DNA of 64,000 nt from Gnetum montanum (taxonomy: Eukaryota > Streptophyta > Gnetopsida > Gnetales > Gnetaceae): positions 622,603-686,602 of the forward strand of contig MNCI01009604.1 of the NCBI GenBank assembly GCA_015680685.1, in the 5' to 3' direction. The stretch's first letter is position 1. Each line of letters opens with the position of its first letter. The position numbers and the translations under genes are program-made. Below, piece after piece: positions 12,427 to 23,235 of the stretch. The notes under the pieces were generated by a model. It saw nothing but the letters and a program-made list of their open reading frames with translations. It was not told the DNA's origin and ran no database searches.

Positions 12427-12444
12427 CGGTGCCGTTGCTAGGGA
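12427..12444 (+). other. TE-1 primer binding site (tRNA-Asp type)
   Basis: Immediately follows the LTR end. It matches 14 of 18 positions of TGGCGCCGTTGCCGGGGA, the complement of the plant tRNA-Asp 3' end as I know it. All four mismatches are transitions. Confidence 0.8.
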
Positions 12445-12570
12445 CTTAGTTGTTTGTGCATTACGTAGAACATAGGAAATCATTCATATCGTTGGGACGC
12501 TAGAACGAACCCTTAGGGTTAATCAAGAAAAGATAAGACAATGGTAAATCGCACACCAAAAAAGATGAAA

Positions 12571-15500
12571 ATGTCTTCTTCTTTGCACAAGAGCACTTCA
12601 CCACCTAGGACTAACACAAGAGACAGTTGGCGGCATAACACACATAACCAAGATCCGCCAGTTCCTCAACAATTCTGTGTGGTATATATTCATCACGATG
12701 AGTATGTACCTGACTTTACCTTTATTCTCCATCAAGATGAACAATTGCATTGGAGAGACTTGGAAGGTAACATAGTGTTGCCTCCAGACTTATCAGTCCC
12801 TAACATGCTTTTTCGTGCTCTCTCACGAATAGGCATGTCATTTTTGTATGTAGAATACGTTGCATGCGTTCATGACATAAGGGACTACCAACCCACAGAA
12901 GCACAACATCAAAGGAACTTGTAATAGGAGAGATATCATACATCCTCGAAGGGGTAAATGGCCCCATAACGCTCCACCTGTCTTGAGTGAAATTGAGGGT
13001 GGTGAACCTGCTTCAATAGGTCCCCCACCAAATGATGTTCCCCCTCCTAACAATGGTCAGGAGGTGGTGTATCAGAACCTCTACTCCACAATTCACAACC
13101 CTGATTCTGATCCCCACGAACATGAAGTGTTCAACAAGGGAACACAAACACATGATAAGGGCAGTCATTCTGATCGTGATCACGATTGTGGCCGAGACCA
13201 CAGAAGAGAAGGTAGAAAACACCATCATGGCAATGGTTCTCCTTCTTCTTCACCTTCATCATCACATTCACCCTCTCCTTCAGTGTCTAAACGCAGTCAT
13301 AAGGAAACTAACTGTGAGAATAAAGGTAAATAGAGTGGAAAACATCGATGACACAGTTGAGAACGAGAATGAGGGCACTCTAAGGAATTAAGGCATGGAA
13401 GAAGGGAGAGTAGGGAATCGCATAGACACCATAGATGCTATGAATGCGATGACCATGAAGAACCCCTACTTGCAACTAGAAGCATGCTAGACATAATGGA
13501 GTCCATAAGAGTTCCCACAAGGCACCAAAAAGATAGTAGGATCAAGAGGTTAGACATGAATAACATTCCACTGTATGAGGGGGGATACAACGTTGATCCT
13601 CAAAATCACCTACAAGAATTCCATGATGCATGTGCCTTGCAGAACATAGAAAATGAATGGAAAAAACTAAAGTTGTTCCCAAGGACACTAGTGAAAGAAG
13701 CGGAAAGCTGGTACCGGTCCTTAGAACCGGAATCCATTCAGAGGTGGAGTACAATGTTAGAACTATTTAATGATAAGTACCAAACGTACTCCCGAGTGTC
13801 TAACCTGCGAAAGAAAATCCAAGGATGGAAGCAGGGAAATCATGAACCCTTGGATGCTACTATGGGCTGTTATTATGCACTTTTACATTGTTGCTTGGGC
13901 CATGGTTATTCGCAGTGGGATCAACTACGCCATCTCGTAGATGGACTTAGGCATGAAACAAGGAGAACCCTTGGAACATATGCCCAAGGGAGATTATCAA
14001 AGCTTAGGTCTCATCAAGTTCATAGATTGCTAGAGCAAGTAGCCAAGGAAGAAGGGGAGCTATGTAAAAGAGAAAGTTCGAAAGAGTACAATCGAGATCC
14101 TTCCATCCGAAAAAGGGGAGTGAGATTTTGTGAGGAGGAGGAAGAGTCACCACTCGAGGAGATGGTGAATAGGAAAACCTTGCCACTCCAAAAATTAACA
14201 ACAGAGGTATCAGCAAAGGTAGACTAAATGTGGGACTCCTTGGATAGTAGGTTTGAAACCGTTCTTAAAATCGTAGAGGAGTCTAGGGAGCGAGGTAGTG
14301 ACTATGACAAAAAGAAAAAAAGAGAAGTGGACAATGCACATAACAAAGGTAAGGGAAAATTTGCCATCACCGAAGAGGTTGTGGATTTAGATATAGACAA
14401 TGACGGTAGATGTGAGATATGCCAATACGACCATCCTAAGGGATGTTGCCCAGTGATCTCACATCTACAAGAGTCTAGGATGTATGCACTCAACCCACGA
14501 CTTAATAAACGGCAAGCACCTCGACGATTACCTTATCCCCAAGGTAACCCAAGACAGTTTTACCAACCTTCAATGTATTATCCAAGTGGAACTCCACCAC
14601 AACCTATTGAGCAACATCAACAGTGACAATACCCACAGTCATGGGGCATGCGACCACTAAGGCAACAATACCCCTACCGGCAATTGGATCCATATGGCTA
14701 CTATGTGCAGCAGCCAATCTCTCCATGTGACTTTGTTGGTCATGTGACACCACAATGTCACTACCAAGCTCAAGAGTATTATAGGACTCCTTTTAGGGGA
14801 GATAACCCATAGACATACCATCCTCCAAATCCATTTGCAACTCTCACACCGATAGCTCCATTACCACCCGCTCTAGCAATGCAAGGAGAACTCCCCACTC
14901 AACCATAGTAACGCAATGCTACGAGGGTTGTGAATCTTCAACCCGTTGTCGATTTTGACAACTATATGAAGAGAAGACCTTTCTTCAAAAACAATAGTCC
15001 AACCAAGCCCTCACAACCACAAGCGATTGAACCTCTGAACGCCTATCCATCAAATAAGGCTTCATAGCTTCCTTCAAATCAAAAATCAAGCTCAACGCAC
15101 ACAGTTATGTGAACACATGCCGTTACTGACTAGATTAAGGAGGGCCACCTTCCCAGGAAATTCTCTGACCCCGGAAGCCCTCTAATCTATCTCCACGTCG
15201 CTAGGAATGAACCATGTAAAGCTCTTTTGGACTTAGGTTTCGAAGTCAACTTAATATCACAAGAGATGTACAAAGCCTGGAACCTGCCTCCATTAAAGAA
15301 GAGCAATATTCGCCTAGAGCTGGCTGACCAGTCCATCAATGTTCCCTTGGAACTGGTGGAGGACATCATTACCACTATGTGTGGGTGGTCATACCAAGCT
15401 AATTTCCTANNNNNNNNNNNNNNNNNNNNNNNNNNNNNNNNNNNNNNNNNNNNNNNNNNNNNNNNNNNNNNNNNNNNNNNNNNNNNNNNNNNNNNNNNNN

Positions 15501-15610
15501 NNNNNNNNNNNNNNNNNNNNNNNNNNNNNNNNNNNNNNNNNNGTGCAGAGATCATGGGTTATGCAAAGTTTAGCATTTCCTGCATGCAATCGGTGTGTAC
15601 AAGGTATTAA
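12571..15610 (+). pseudogene. TE-1 gag-protease polyprotein (degenerate)
   Basis: Encodes the capsid/nucleocapsid precursor and aspartic protease. I start at the ATG TCT TCT shared with TE-3 and TE-5; an in-frame ATG lies at 12541. Parts in order: an N-terminal gag domain (VVYIHHDEYVPDFTFILHQD, about 12680-12880); an Arg/His/Ser-rich linker (12983-13480); the gag core (13484-14227, YRSLEPESIQRW motif); a zinc knuckle CEICQYDHPKGCC (14411-14450); a Pro/Gln/Tyr-rich linker; and protease ALLDLGFEVNLIS with LADQS (15215-15400). One frameshift falls between 12924 and 12983. From 13484 to the gap everything is in one frame, broken by stops such as TAA at 14225, where the other copies have CAA. A run of N interrupts the protease at 15410-15542. 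Confidence 0.8.
15410..15542. other. Assembly gap (133 N) inside the TE-1 protease
   Basis: Aligning the flanks to TE-5 (45237 and 45424) suggests that about 186 bases are missing, so the run of N is not a true gap length. Open frames spanning the N run are artefacts. Confidence 0.9.
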
Positions 15611-15836
15611 TATACAAAAGTGCCTATATGCAGTAGCCCAACGATAAGAAGACACCCAGTGGTTGATGGCTAATCAAGAGAGCAACTCACTAACGTGCAT
15701 GGAACTAACTAAGGGAACAACTTGCGCTCATGTCGAAAGCATAGATGCATTGGAGCAAGAGCATCACCAACTTCCAAACCTTAACCTAAAAACATCAATT
15801 GGGAGAAGTTGGAAACTCCTAAAAAATTCAAACAAG

Positions 15837-15995
15837 TGCTCCGATAAGAGATTACTAGTCAATGTGCAACAGACCAAACCTTACCATGAATCTAGAATGG
15901 TCAATGCACATAATACCTCGAAGAAGGGATGCCCCCGCTCGTTATTTTGGATCTCCCCCTTCCAACTTAGTCATGGGGGAGATGGCCATCTCTAA
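15837..15995 (+). pseudogene. TE-1 integrase C-terminal remnant
   Basis: Encodes DKRLLVNVQQTKPYHESR and ends in FQLSHGGDGHL. The same carboxyl end closes pol in TE-3, TE-4 and TE-5. It is fused directly to sequence from downstream of the protease. The junction GTGCTCCGATAAGAG carries a few bases shared by both parents, which suggests deletion between short homologies. Confidence 0.75.
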
Positions 15996-17870
15996 TGATC
16001 AACTGAGGCTCTCAGTTCCTTTTTAAGTTTTTGTTTTACAAATTTCTTTAAATTTTCTTGTTTTTTTTTGCAACATCATTTATACTCCTTCATTTCTTTG
16101 TGTGTTGTTTATTTTGTTAGGTTCATCACCTAATAAGTGCTCCTGATGGTGGTATGAACTGTATTCCATTGATTGTTAATGTTTGATTTTTATCTTTGAG
16201 TTATAATGTTGATACTGAGGTATGGTTCTTTTGATATAATAGGCAATGAGTCCACGTCATCCATGCATTCATAAATTTCTATGGTCTCTCTTGGCTTGGA
16301 ACTGTACAATCCCTTTCTTTAAATAATAGAACTATTAATGAATTGGTGACTGAGAAATTCTCAAACTAAAAAAGGACTCAAGGTTTGAAAAGGGTGTGAC
16401 TTCAAGGGGATTTGATGCATTTGTGTTGGCCATTCTCTTGGGTTCTTGGATGTTTTCTTCTTGGGGTTTCCTTACCATTCCGACATTGCTTCATTATCAG
16501 GAAGCTGAGCTAATAAAAATAATAAGTCTTTGCATGGTGTGGTCCTCACGCAAAAAAAAAAAAAAAAAAAAAAAAAAAACAACAACAGTGAGAATTCAAA
16601 GCACACCGCTTAGACAAAATAATCCTTTGGGCTACAAGCACTAGTTATGGAACTAAACAAACATGTTCCCTCTAACTAAGGCCATCTCTAGCTTCCTACT
16701 TTTTCTTTTTTCATTTCCTCGGGATGGTGGTGACTCTTTGGTGGAAGCATTCTTGCTACTTTAAGTGGATGGATTGGCCAAGTGTATTAATGCGAAGTCA
16801 CTGAATGTGGATTTTTTGATGCTGGATTTGGAATGAGATCTACTAAGTCACATTAACCATAAATACACAAGGGGATATACACCACCTTGTTCTTAGGACT
16901 CCATTCCATTCTCTTCTCCTCATCATTCTTTCTCCATTTTTCACCTCATTGCCAGCTATATCAGTAGTCTATATTTTGGTTGATATATTGTTTTCTTTTT
17001 GGTAAATTCTTGTGGTTAAGACTTTAACTCTTGCTTCCAAATGACATTTCCAGAGCCTACAGACTCTTTGAATGTGGGATTGTTAGGGCATTACTGACAT
17101 GAGCCTGCTTTGGGGAGGACCCACTGGCATTCCTATTTGGTGCATCAGTTAACTTCTTTCTCTTAAACATTTCTGCAATCAACATTTATTTTGTTCATTT
17201 CCAACTTTGACATTCATTTTACCAGTGTTGCTATTGTTTCTTTTTCTTGATCTTTCTCCTTCCTTATATTTTTCAATTCTATCGCTACCGGAGGATCGCT
17301 AATAGTCATGGGGGTCCTAGTCCAATTTTTTAGAATTTTCTCCTAACCCCTACACCTTGGGTAGTCACCAGTGTTATATCTCTAGAATCCATATTAGTCA
17401 TATCACAACTCAGCCAATGGACCGTAGATTGAGGCAAGGTATCAATTGCATTGTGATTTATTTATCCTTGCTAATATGAGACTGTGTTGTGTGTGCATAT
17501 GACAATCATACAACAATGGACTATTGTTGGAGGAAACATTTAGGATGGACTGGTGCTAGAACAGTCATGCAAGGAAAAATATTGATGGTGCAGTTATGGA
17601 TGGACAACAGAAGGTGCAATTTTGGCATCAGTAGCAACACATCTTCTTCTTTTCTCTCTCTTCTCTCTCAACTACCAAATAACGCTGGATGTCAAATGTG
17701 TATAGTGTTTACTCTTGAGGTCATGAACACTAATATTACCATGTATTGTAATGATGATCCGTTCACATGTCATTCCATTCACCATTAGTGTCATTCAAGT
17801 CAATAATCCCATACCTTCCCAATATTTTGTAAGGAACTCGAGGACGAGTTTTCATTCAATCATGGGGGTA
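15996..17870 (+). other. TE-1 conserved 3' non-coding leader and polypurine region
   Basis: Non-coding, but alignable by eye with 37841-39555 (TE-4), 48590-50480 (TE-5) and partly 56212-58290 (TE-3). Shared blocks are GAATTCAAAGCACACC, AAGGTTCCCTCTAACTAAGG, GCCTGCTTTGGGGAGGACCC, CTAACCCCTACACCTTGGGT, and the pre-LTR block AATCCCATACCTTCCCAATA...CATGGGGGTA (17807-17870). A poly(A) run of about 27 sits at 16552-16579. Open frames here have no domain. I interpret it as the leader of a lost downstream ORF. Confidence 0.65.
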
Positions 17871-18425
17871 TGATGAGCCAAAATATCACATATGTGATAT
17901 CGTGTACGCGATATCGCATCAGCCTCGCAATATCGCGTACGCGATATCGCGTCCCATCTCATTTTCTATAAATAAGGGGCAGCTTCCCTTGTTTTAGGCA
18001 GTTAGACTTAGACCCTTAGCTAAACTATTGCAATTTTACCATTCCAGAGTTAGAATAATTCTTGTGTGCCTGGAGTAGAAGTCATAAAGTGAGTGGATCT
18101 TTATTCGAGCAATTTGTACTTGAGCACACATTTGTGTACGGTAATAAAGACGAACTTTATGATAAACCTTGCAACATACAGATTAAGCTAAATAGTAATT
18201 AATTATTGTTGAATGTTTAAATGCTTTCCTAGTTAATTAATCTCTCTCAGCCTTGACTCTTCTAGTTAAGTACACTCAGTACGACCACTTCGAGCATGTG
18301 TGTAGCCCTTGGTAACCTAGTAATGAGTAGCGTTTGGTAATTCCAGTAGTGTTGCACTGGTTCAGGATGTGTGTGGCAAGTGGGAATAGATACTGGTGTT
18401 AGGAATAATCAGAACTTAGTTATTA
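17871..18425 (+). repeat. TE-1 3' LTR (truncated by TE-2 sequence)
   Basis: Begins TGATGAGCC after GGGGGTA. U3 holds two 18-bp perfect palindromes, then TATAAATA at 17967-17974. AATAAA at 18143-18148 overlaps a small ATAAAG/CTTTAT dyad. The U5 motif GCGTTTGGTAAT follows. The sequence stops resembling the family near 18422-18431 and continues as minus-strand TE-2 leader. Confidence 0.8.
17883..17974 (+). promoter_or_regulatory. Palindromic U3 module and TATA box of TE-1
   Basis: ATATCACATATGTGATAT (17883-17900) and ATATCGCGTACGCGATAT (17930-17947) are perfect 18-bp palindromes. An imperfect third, GATATCGTGTACGCGATATC, overlaps the first. The TATA box lies about 20 bp after the last one. This looks like the retroviral-type promoter/enhancer of the element; protein binding is inferred. 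Confidence 0.6.
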
Positions 18426-18502
18426 TTTTTCTGAAAGATATATCGTCAAGGCTTTGTTACAGCGATCTTGTATGATGTAACTAATTTAAATAACTAGCAT
18501 CT

Positions 18503-19130
18503 TCCTCGACAACGACACCAATGATGAGTGGTGAGGTACCCCTACACTCAACCATACGAATACGAGCATTCATGCATGATCTAGTTAAACTCTGTGGACA
18601 AGCTAGTTGTGGTATCTAGATAGTTACACGTTGATTGCAATTCGCTATCTTCCCACGTGGACTAGTATTTGCTTTGTCATGTATGATTTAGTCCAGAGTG
18701 AGGTGTATGATGTGATCCTAAATTAGTGCTACTCCTAGAGACAATGGAAAATAATCTTGATTAAACTAATGAGTAATAGGAAATGAAGTCTAAGCTAACC
18801 TAAGTGCGATGAGCATCCATTCCTTAATCATCGGTACATATCTTGGACCTCGTGCATGACTACTACTGGGATTACCAAACATAGATCCTAGCTACGCTAC
18901 TGGGTTACCAAGTAGTCATACTTAAATGCTCGTGATTAAGCTGTACTCATTCCACATTTAACAACAGGAATAGTAAATGATGATAAAGAAATAATAACTA
19001 AGAAAATAATAAATAACAATAACAATTAAAAATAATAGTTAAATAATTAAAAATAAGTGAATGCTGCAATGATGAAGTAATCTTGATCTTTATTGCCAAT
19101 CATGTGCGTGTCCAAGTACGTTACACTTCA
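18503..19130 (-). repeat. TE-2 second LTR piece with its own PBS
   Basis: Bases 18522-19130 match the R-U5 of the LTR at 22136-22500, including the TTGGCAATAAAGATC poly(A) region. U3 and the TATA box are missing; the piece abuts additional-ORF sequence. It is followed on the minus strand by a PBS (18520-18503, 14 of 18 to the tRNA-Asp complement) and by leader sequence that repeats 22035-22116. Confidence 0.7.
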
Positions 19131-19199
19131 TAGGCTTGGGCCCTGACCTCTCCTCCCTTTTCTTGGATAGATTATGTAGTAACAGGAGTTTCATGATGG

Positions 19200-19318
19200 A
19201 TGTTGAATGATTGCCTTCTGCTCTACATGTTCTACATGAGGTCCTTGGTCTCTGCCTCCCCTAGGTTGTTCAGTTGCACCTTGAGAAGGTCCTCCTTGTT
19301 GTCTTCTTTTAGGGGCCA
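19200..19318 (-). pseudogene. TE-2 start of the additional (post-pol) ORF
   Basis: The minus strand reads GATTATAG then ATG GCC CCT AAA (MAPKRRQQGG...). This matches the start of the TE-3 additional ORF (GATTATAGATGGCACCTAAA, 58283-58302). Only about 40 codons survive before it fuses to the LTR remnant. The acceptor-like AG next to the ATG is kept. Confidence 0.6.
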
Positions 19319-19330
19319 TCTATAATCACA

Positions 19331-19989
19331 CAAAGATCAATTGTTAGTAGGGTTATTGAATTTTTTTTAATGATTTCATACCTTACTCATTGCCTTTAAT
19401 AAATGTTGAATTCTTTGCTTAGCATGATTTCAGAGTTAGAAATTTTTCAAGGAAGTTGCCCTAAAAGTTTACTATTGGACCTAGTTTTGAGGAACGTTTG
19501 ATAAAATGATGACAAATGAAAGAATAAATTTGGCAATGAAATACTCAGTGGGTATAAGATGATGTGGCGGTGTGCAACAAGTACAAATTACAAAATTCAT
19601 GTAAGTGGGTCCTCCCCAAAGCAAGTTCCAACCTATATGCCCTTGCGTAACCACACCTTAAGATGTTTGTAGGCACTAGAAGGGTTAAATGTAATCTATA
19701 CCGATGCAACAAAAAACACACATGTTGATACCACCGTGATGAGGTATGAATTCAATGCTATACAAGACATGAGTCACAAATACATGAACAACGAGATGGA
19801 ATGAATTAGAGAAGGGATTGTAGAGATTAGGACGTGAGGTAACTGACTTAGGGCATAATGAATCTTTATTCATAGATGAGATTACTCATAAAAAGATAAA
19901 AAGATAAAACAATAAATTAAAAGGTGAAAATATGGAAAACAAAAAGTTGAAAAATTAAAGAAACAGAAAACATTTATTAATTCTGTGTT
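19331..19989 (-). other. TE-2 3' leader remnant
   Basis: Contains, on the minus strand, GCTTTGGGGAGGACCCACTT (19625-19600 region), the block shared with the 3' leaders of TE-1, TE-3, TE-4 and TE-5. No coding potential is supported. Confidence 0.55.
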
Positions 19990-21993
19990 ATTAGAATGGA
20001 GGATACCCCCATAACTAAACAGTTGATCATGGCTAGAATTAATAAATGGAAGGTGGGGATCCTTGTATGTTGGAAATATTGGGACTTGGTCATACTTACC
20101 CCATTGGGGTTCACACACTTGATTAGAGTTGACATAGTGGGACAAGTTATAAGATGTGGTTACTTTATAAGGAGTTGACCCACGATGGCACTTGTGACCA
20201 TAAGATGGTATGCAAGGATCAACATGTCTCCCCACATGGCAATATTCATTGGGCCCCATGGTTGTTGGAGTATTGAGTGGTGGCCTTGATAAGGTAACAT
20301 GAGGCATTGGGTTTGAAGAGGAAGATGCAGCAAAATGTTGGATTTGTGCTAAGTTGGCGGATGCAGTGGTTTCCTGAATTGTGATGTCCCTTTGGACAGT
20401 CATTTCTAAAGAAGGGATGCCTTCAATGTTGTGATGGACCTCCACTATTGTTGAAAGTAGCAGCACAAGTAACATTTTCAAGTTGGTGCTGTGGTGAAAA
20501 ATCTTCTGGTATATCTGGCGGTGATGTAGAAGGGGGTGAAGTATGAGAATATTAAGATTGAGGAGAAGTGTAAGGCACATGAGGTGGTGATCTTGTTGGA
20601 GAGGACATGGGTGGATAGTACTCGGGAGAATGATAATGATGAGGTGAGGTAGAGGATGCTGATCTTGTTGGAGAAATAGGGTGTTGAACATAATAAGCAT
20701 TTGGCATTGGGACATACGAAGGGTATGGTCCAGTTGGTGGTGGCCTCCCCCACGATTGAGGTTTTTGCCACTGTGGTAGGACACAGTATTTTTGTATGAA
20801 CTTTGGATGTAACATTCCTCCCCAATGCTCATGTAAATGTGAAAAGATTGGACATTGACCTTTGGGGTGATCGTATAAGCAAATATTACATTGATACATA
20901 TGATTGATAGTTGAGTTCTTATCCTTATTCTCTTCAACCCTTCTTTCTGATTGTCACATGGTGTCTTGTCCTATTTCTTGATTTAGCATAGTTCATCCTA
21001 TAATAATGTTGGCATATTCTCCACATATTTCATGTACCTAGTCCATCATCTTATTGATCTTTGCCTCAATTTCATCTAGTGATTGTAGGATTGGCAAAGA
21101 TGATTCCACCTCCTTGAAGTGAGTGGATTTCTCCTCTTCATGATCATGGATCCTTGTTAAGTTGGAATTTTGGTCCTATTGAGAACTTTCAACATTCTTC
21201 CATTTGGCTATTTCTCCTTCTTCTTTTGCTATCTTCTTAATAAGCTCTTGGAGTTGATGGGTTCGTAGCTCATATAGTTGACCTCGGGCATACATCCCTA
21301 GGGTCTCCCTTGTTTTATTTCGGAGTCCATCTACGATGTGGTACATTAGCCTTTCCTCTTAGAACCCATGGCCTGGGCAGTTGTTTAACAGTGCATAATA
21401 TCTTTCTAAGGCCATGTCCAAGGGTTATGTTGTGTTTGTTTCCATTCTTGGATTTGTCTCCTCAAGGCTGACACTCTCGCATAGGTTTGATATCTTTCAT
21501 TGAAAAGTTCTACCATTGTTGGCCAACGTCGAATTGATTTTGGTTTTAACAACCTATACCATAATTTTGCTTGGCAAACGAGTGTCAGAGGAAAGAGCTT
21601 AAGTTTTTCCCCCCCATTATCAATATTGTTCCATGTACAGGCATCGTAGAAGGCTTGTAAATGTTGTTGCAAATCTAAATCATAGCCTCCTGAAAACTTG
21701 GAAAAGTTGTTTAAATCAAGCATGGGTAAACAACTTTCCTTACAATGCCTACGCGCTATTCGAACAACCTCTTATATTTTCATTAAGCTTGTAGTGGCCA
21801 ATAGGGGTTCATAGTCATTAGGTATGTTATGCATTTGTGAGTTGGGACGATGTTGTTTGCATTGATGCTCATAGGAAACCCCTACATCAAATTGGGTACT
21901 CCAAACTTCATCTTCATTATCATATAATTTGTTGGTTTTCCAATGAATTGCCTTACTAGTTGTTGCATTGTCATAGTCTTGTGAGAGAGACAT
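19990..21993 (-). pseudogene. TE-2 gag (degenerate)
   Basis: The start at 21993 reads MSLSQDYDNATTSKAIHWK, unlike the MSS start of TE-1, TE-3 and TE-5, and the N-terminal gag domain of those elements is not recognisable. The gag core follows (21723-21406): NNFSKFSGGYDLD, then WYRLLKPKSIRRW and ELFNERYQTYARVS. A coiled, charged region comes next, then the zinc knuckle CNICLYDHPKGQC (about 20890-20850), then a long Pro/Ser/His/Tyr-rich tail to about 19990 (PSQH, SPTRSASS, HYHSPEYYPP). Several stops and frame changes occur. No protease motif follows, so pol was lost entirely. Confidence 0.75.
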
Positions 21994-22116
21994 GGTTGTA
22001 AATTTGTGTGTGATTTAATTACAATTATTATTATTATTATTATTTTGAAAGATATATCGTCAAGGCTTTGTTACAACGATCTTGTATGATGTAACTAATC
22101 TAAATAACTAGCACCA

Positions 22117-22134
22117 TCCCCGACAATGGTGCCA
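22117..22134 (-). other. TE-2 primer binding site (tRNA-Asp type)
   Basis: On the minus strand TGGCACCATTGTCGGGGA matches 15 of 18 positions of the tRNA-Asp complement. The three mismatches are G-to-A or C-to-T. Confidence 0.85.
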
Positions 22135-22135
22135 A

Positions 22136-22794
22136 TGATGAGTGGCGAGGTACCCCTACACTCAACCATACGAATATGAGCGTTCATTCACGATCTGGTC
22201 AAACTTCGTGGATAGGCTACTTGTGGTATCTAAATAGTTACACATTGATCGTAGTTCGCTATCTTCCCACCTGGACTAGTATTTGCTTTGTCACGTATGG
22301 TTTAGTCCAGAGTGAGGCGTATGATGTGATCCTAAATTAGTGCTACTCCTAGAGACAATGGAAAATAATCTTGATTAAACTAATGAGTAATAGGAAATGA
22401 AGTNAATTAACAATAACAATTAAACAATTAAAACTAAGTGAATGCTGCAATGATGAAGTAATCTCGATCTTTATTGCCAATCATGTGTGTGGCCAAGTAT
22501 GTCACACTCGAATAAAGGTGTTGTACAATTACAAGCATCACACTGCGGGCATGCACTTGGGAAAAATATTCTAACTCCTACAGAAACAAAATGCAAAGGC
22601 TTCGCTACAACTACTAGAAAGATACCTAAGTGTGGCAGAGGGTCACTTATTTATAGGCTAAAATAGGCTCTGCATAAATGGGGCCACGTCGATGCATAAA
22701 GGGACGCGTCGACGGGGCCACGTCAACGCGGCTGCATATACGGGGCACCGTATACATGGCCTAGTCGACGCATCGATTTCTTAGTCCTTCATCA
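22136..22794 (-). repeat. TE-2 5' LTR
   Basis: Begins TGATGAAGG at 22794 and ends CTCATCA at 22136. On the minus strand, U3 has ACGTCGAC/GTCGACGCG dyads and TATAAATA at 22655-22648, then the AATAAAG region and U5. A single N at 22404 marks missing LTR sequence, because the matching stretch 18790-18985 is absent. Confidence 0.75.
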
Positions 22795-23235
22795 ACAGTG
22801 TTGCTATTGCTCCAAGAAAAATAGGAGAATAGAGAGAGAGAAAATTATCGTCTACTAGTTTCTTAGCTCCTAGAGACCCCTTTGCCCATCTGTGTGCACC
22901 TTAATGAAGAGAGACACAACTGTTCGAGAAGAGAGCCCGATTTGTTAAGGAGGCCCTTACTTTCCCTCATTGACATCACTTTCATTCTCTGCATTATAGT
23001 TGCCTATTAGTGATGTTTCACCTCCCTGCACATCAGTTCACCTTCTCGCATGTTGGTTCACATCTCTACATGTTAATTCACCTTTCCACACATTGATCTA
23101 TCTTCCTACACATCAATTCACCTTCCCACATGTTAACATTGCTTGGTGAAATAGTATATGGTTTTATAGGACAATTTTGTTGATTATGGCCCTGTGTGAT
23201 AGCATGGGCGAGGTTGGCTACAACACTTAGCCCCT
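22795..23235 (+). repeat. Direct repeat R1, copy 1, right part
   Basis: Resumes the repeat interrupted at 12163. It matches 24325-24806: AAGAAAAATAG(A/G)AGAA near the start, CTACTAGTTTCTTAGC-like, TTTGTTAAGGAG, a ~20 bp minisatellite at 23011-23137 (TTCACCTTYCCACAT units), then GTTAACATTGCTTGGTGAAA. The 24067-24325 part of the other copy is missing here. Confidence 0.65.

Larger units (their letters stand above)
12164..18425 (+). mobile_element. TE-1: Athila-like Ty3/gypsy LTR retrotransposon, internally deleted
   Basis: Order: 5' LTR, tRNA-Asp-type PBS, gag-protease, integrase tail, long 3' leader, 3' LTR. RT, RNase H and nearly all of integrase are absent. Protease-downstream sequence jumps at about 15837 straight to the last ~50 codons of integrase; by comparison with TE-5 about 2.7 kb is missing. 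The 5' LTR is also internally deleted and the 3' LTR is cut off near 18425 by TE-2 sequence. It lies in copy 1 of repeat R1. Athila affinity rests on the DLG-type protease with a LADQS motif, the gag knuckle and the tRNA-Asp PBS. It is non-autonomous and dead. Confidence 0.85.
18426..22794 (-). mobile_element. TE-2: minus-strand Athila-like derivative, gag only
   Basis: Read on the minus strand: LTR (22794-22136), PBS (22134-22117), leader with an ATT repeat, degenerate gag (21993 to about 19990), 3' leader remnant (about 19880-19331), the start of the additional ORF (19318), then a second LTR piece (about 19130-18522) followed by another PBS and leader (to about 18426). Protease, RT and integrase are absent. 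The second PBS-leader after the second LTR means the structure is not a simple LTR-internal-LTR provirus. Its U3 differs from all the others (ACGTCGACG-type dyads). Confidence 0.75.

Noticed and set aside
12427-12444. tRNA-Asp-like match as a tRNA gene
   Set aside because: Only the 18 bases complementary to the 3' end are present and they adjoin an LTR, so it is a primer binding site.
15187-15655. Open frames spanning the run of N
   Set aside because: They are open only because unknown bases contain no stops; only the plus-strand protease frame is supported by homology to TE-5.
16552-16579. Poly(A) run as the tail of a retroposed gene
   Set aside because: An A-rich stretch occurs at the same place in TE-5 (about 49142-49163), so it belongs to the LTR element leader.
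16396-16644. 82-codon frame with a poly-lysine run
   Set aside because: It is the A-rich part of the TE-1 3' leader; sister copies have stops and no conserved protein.
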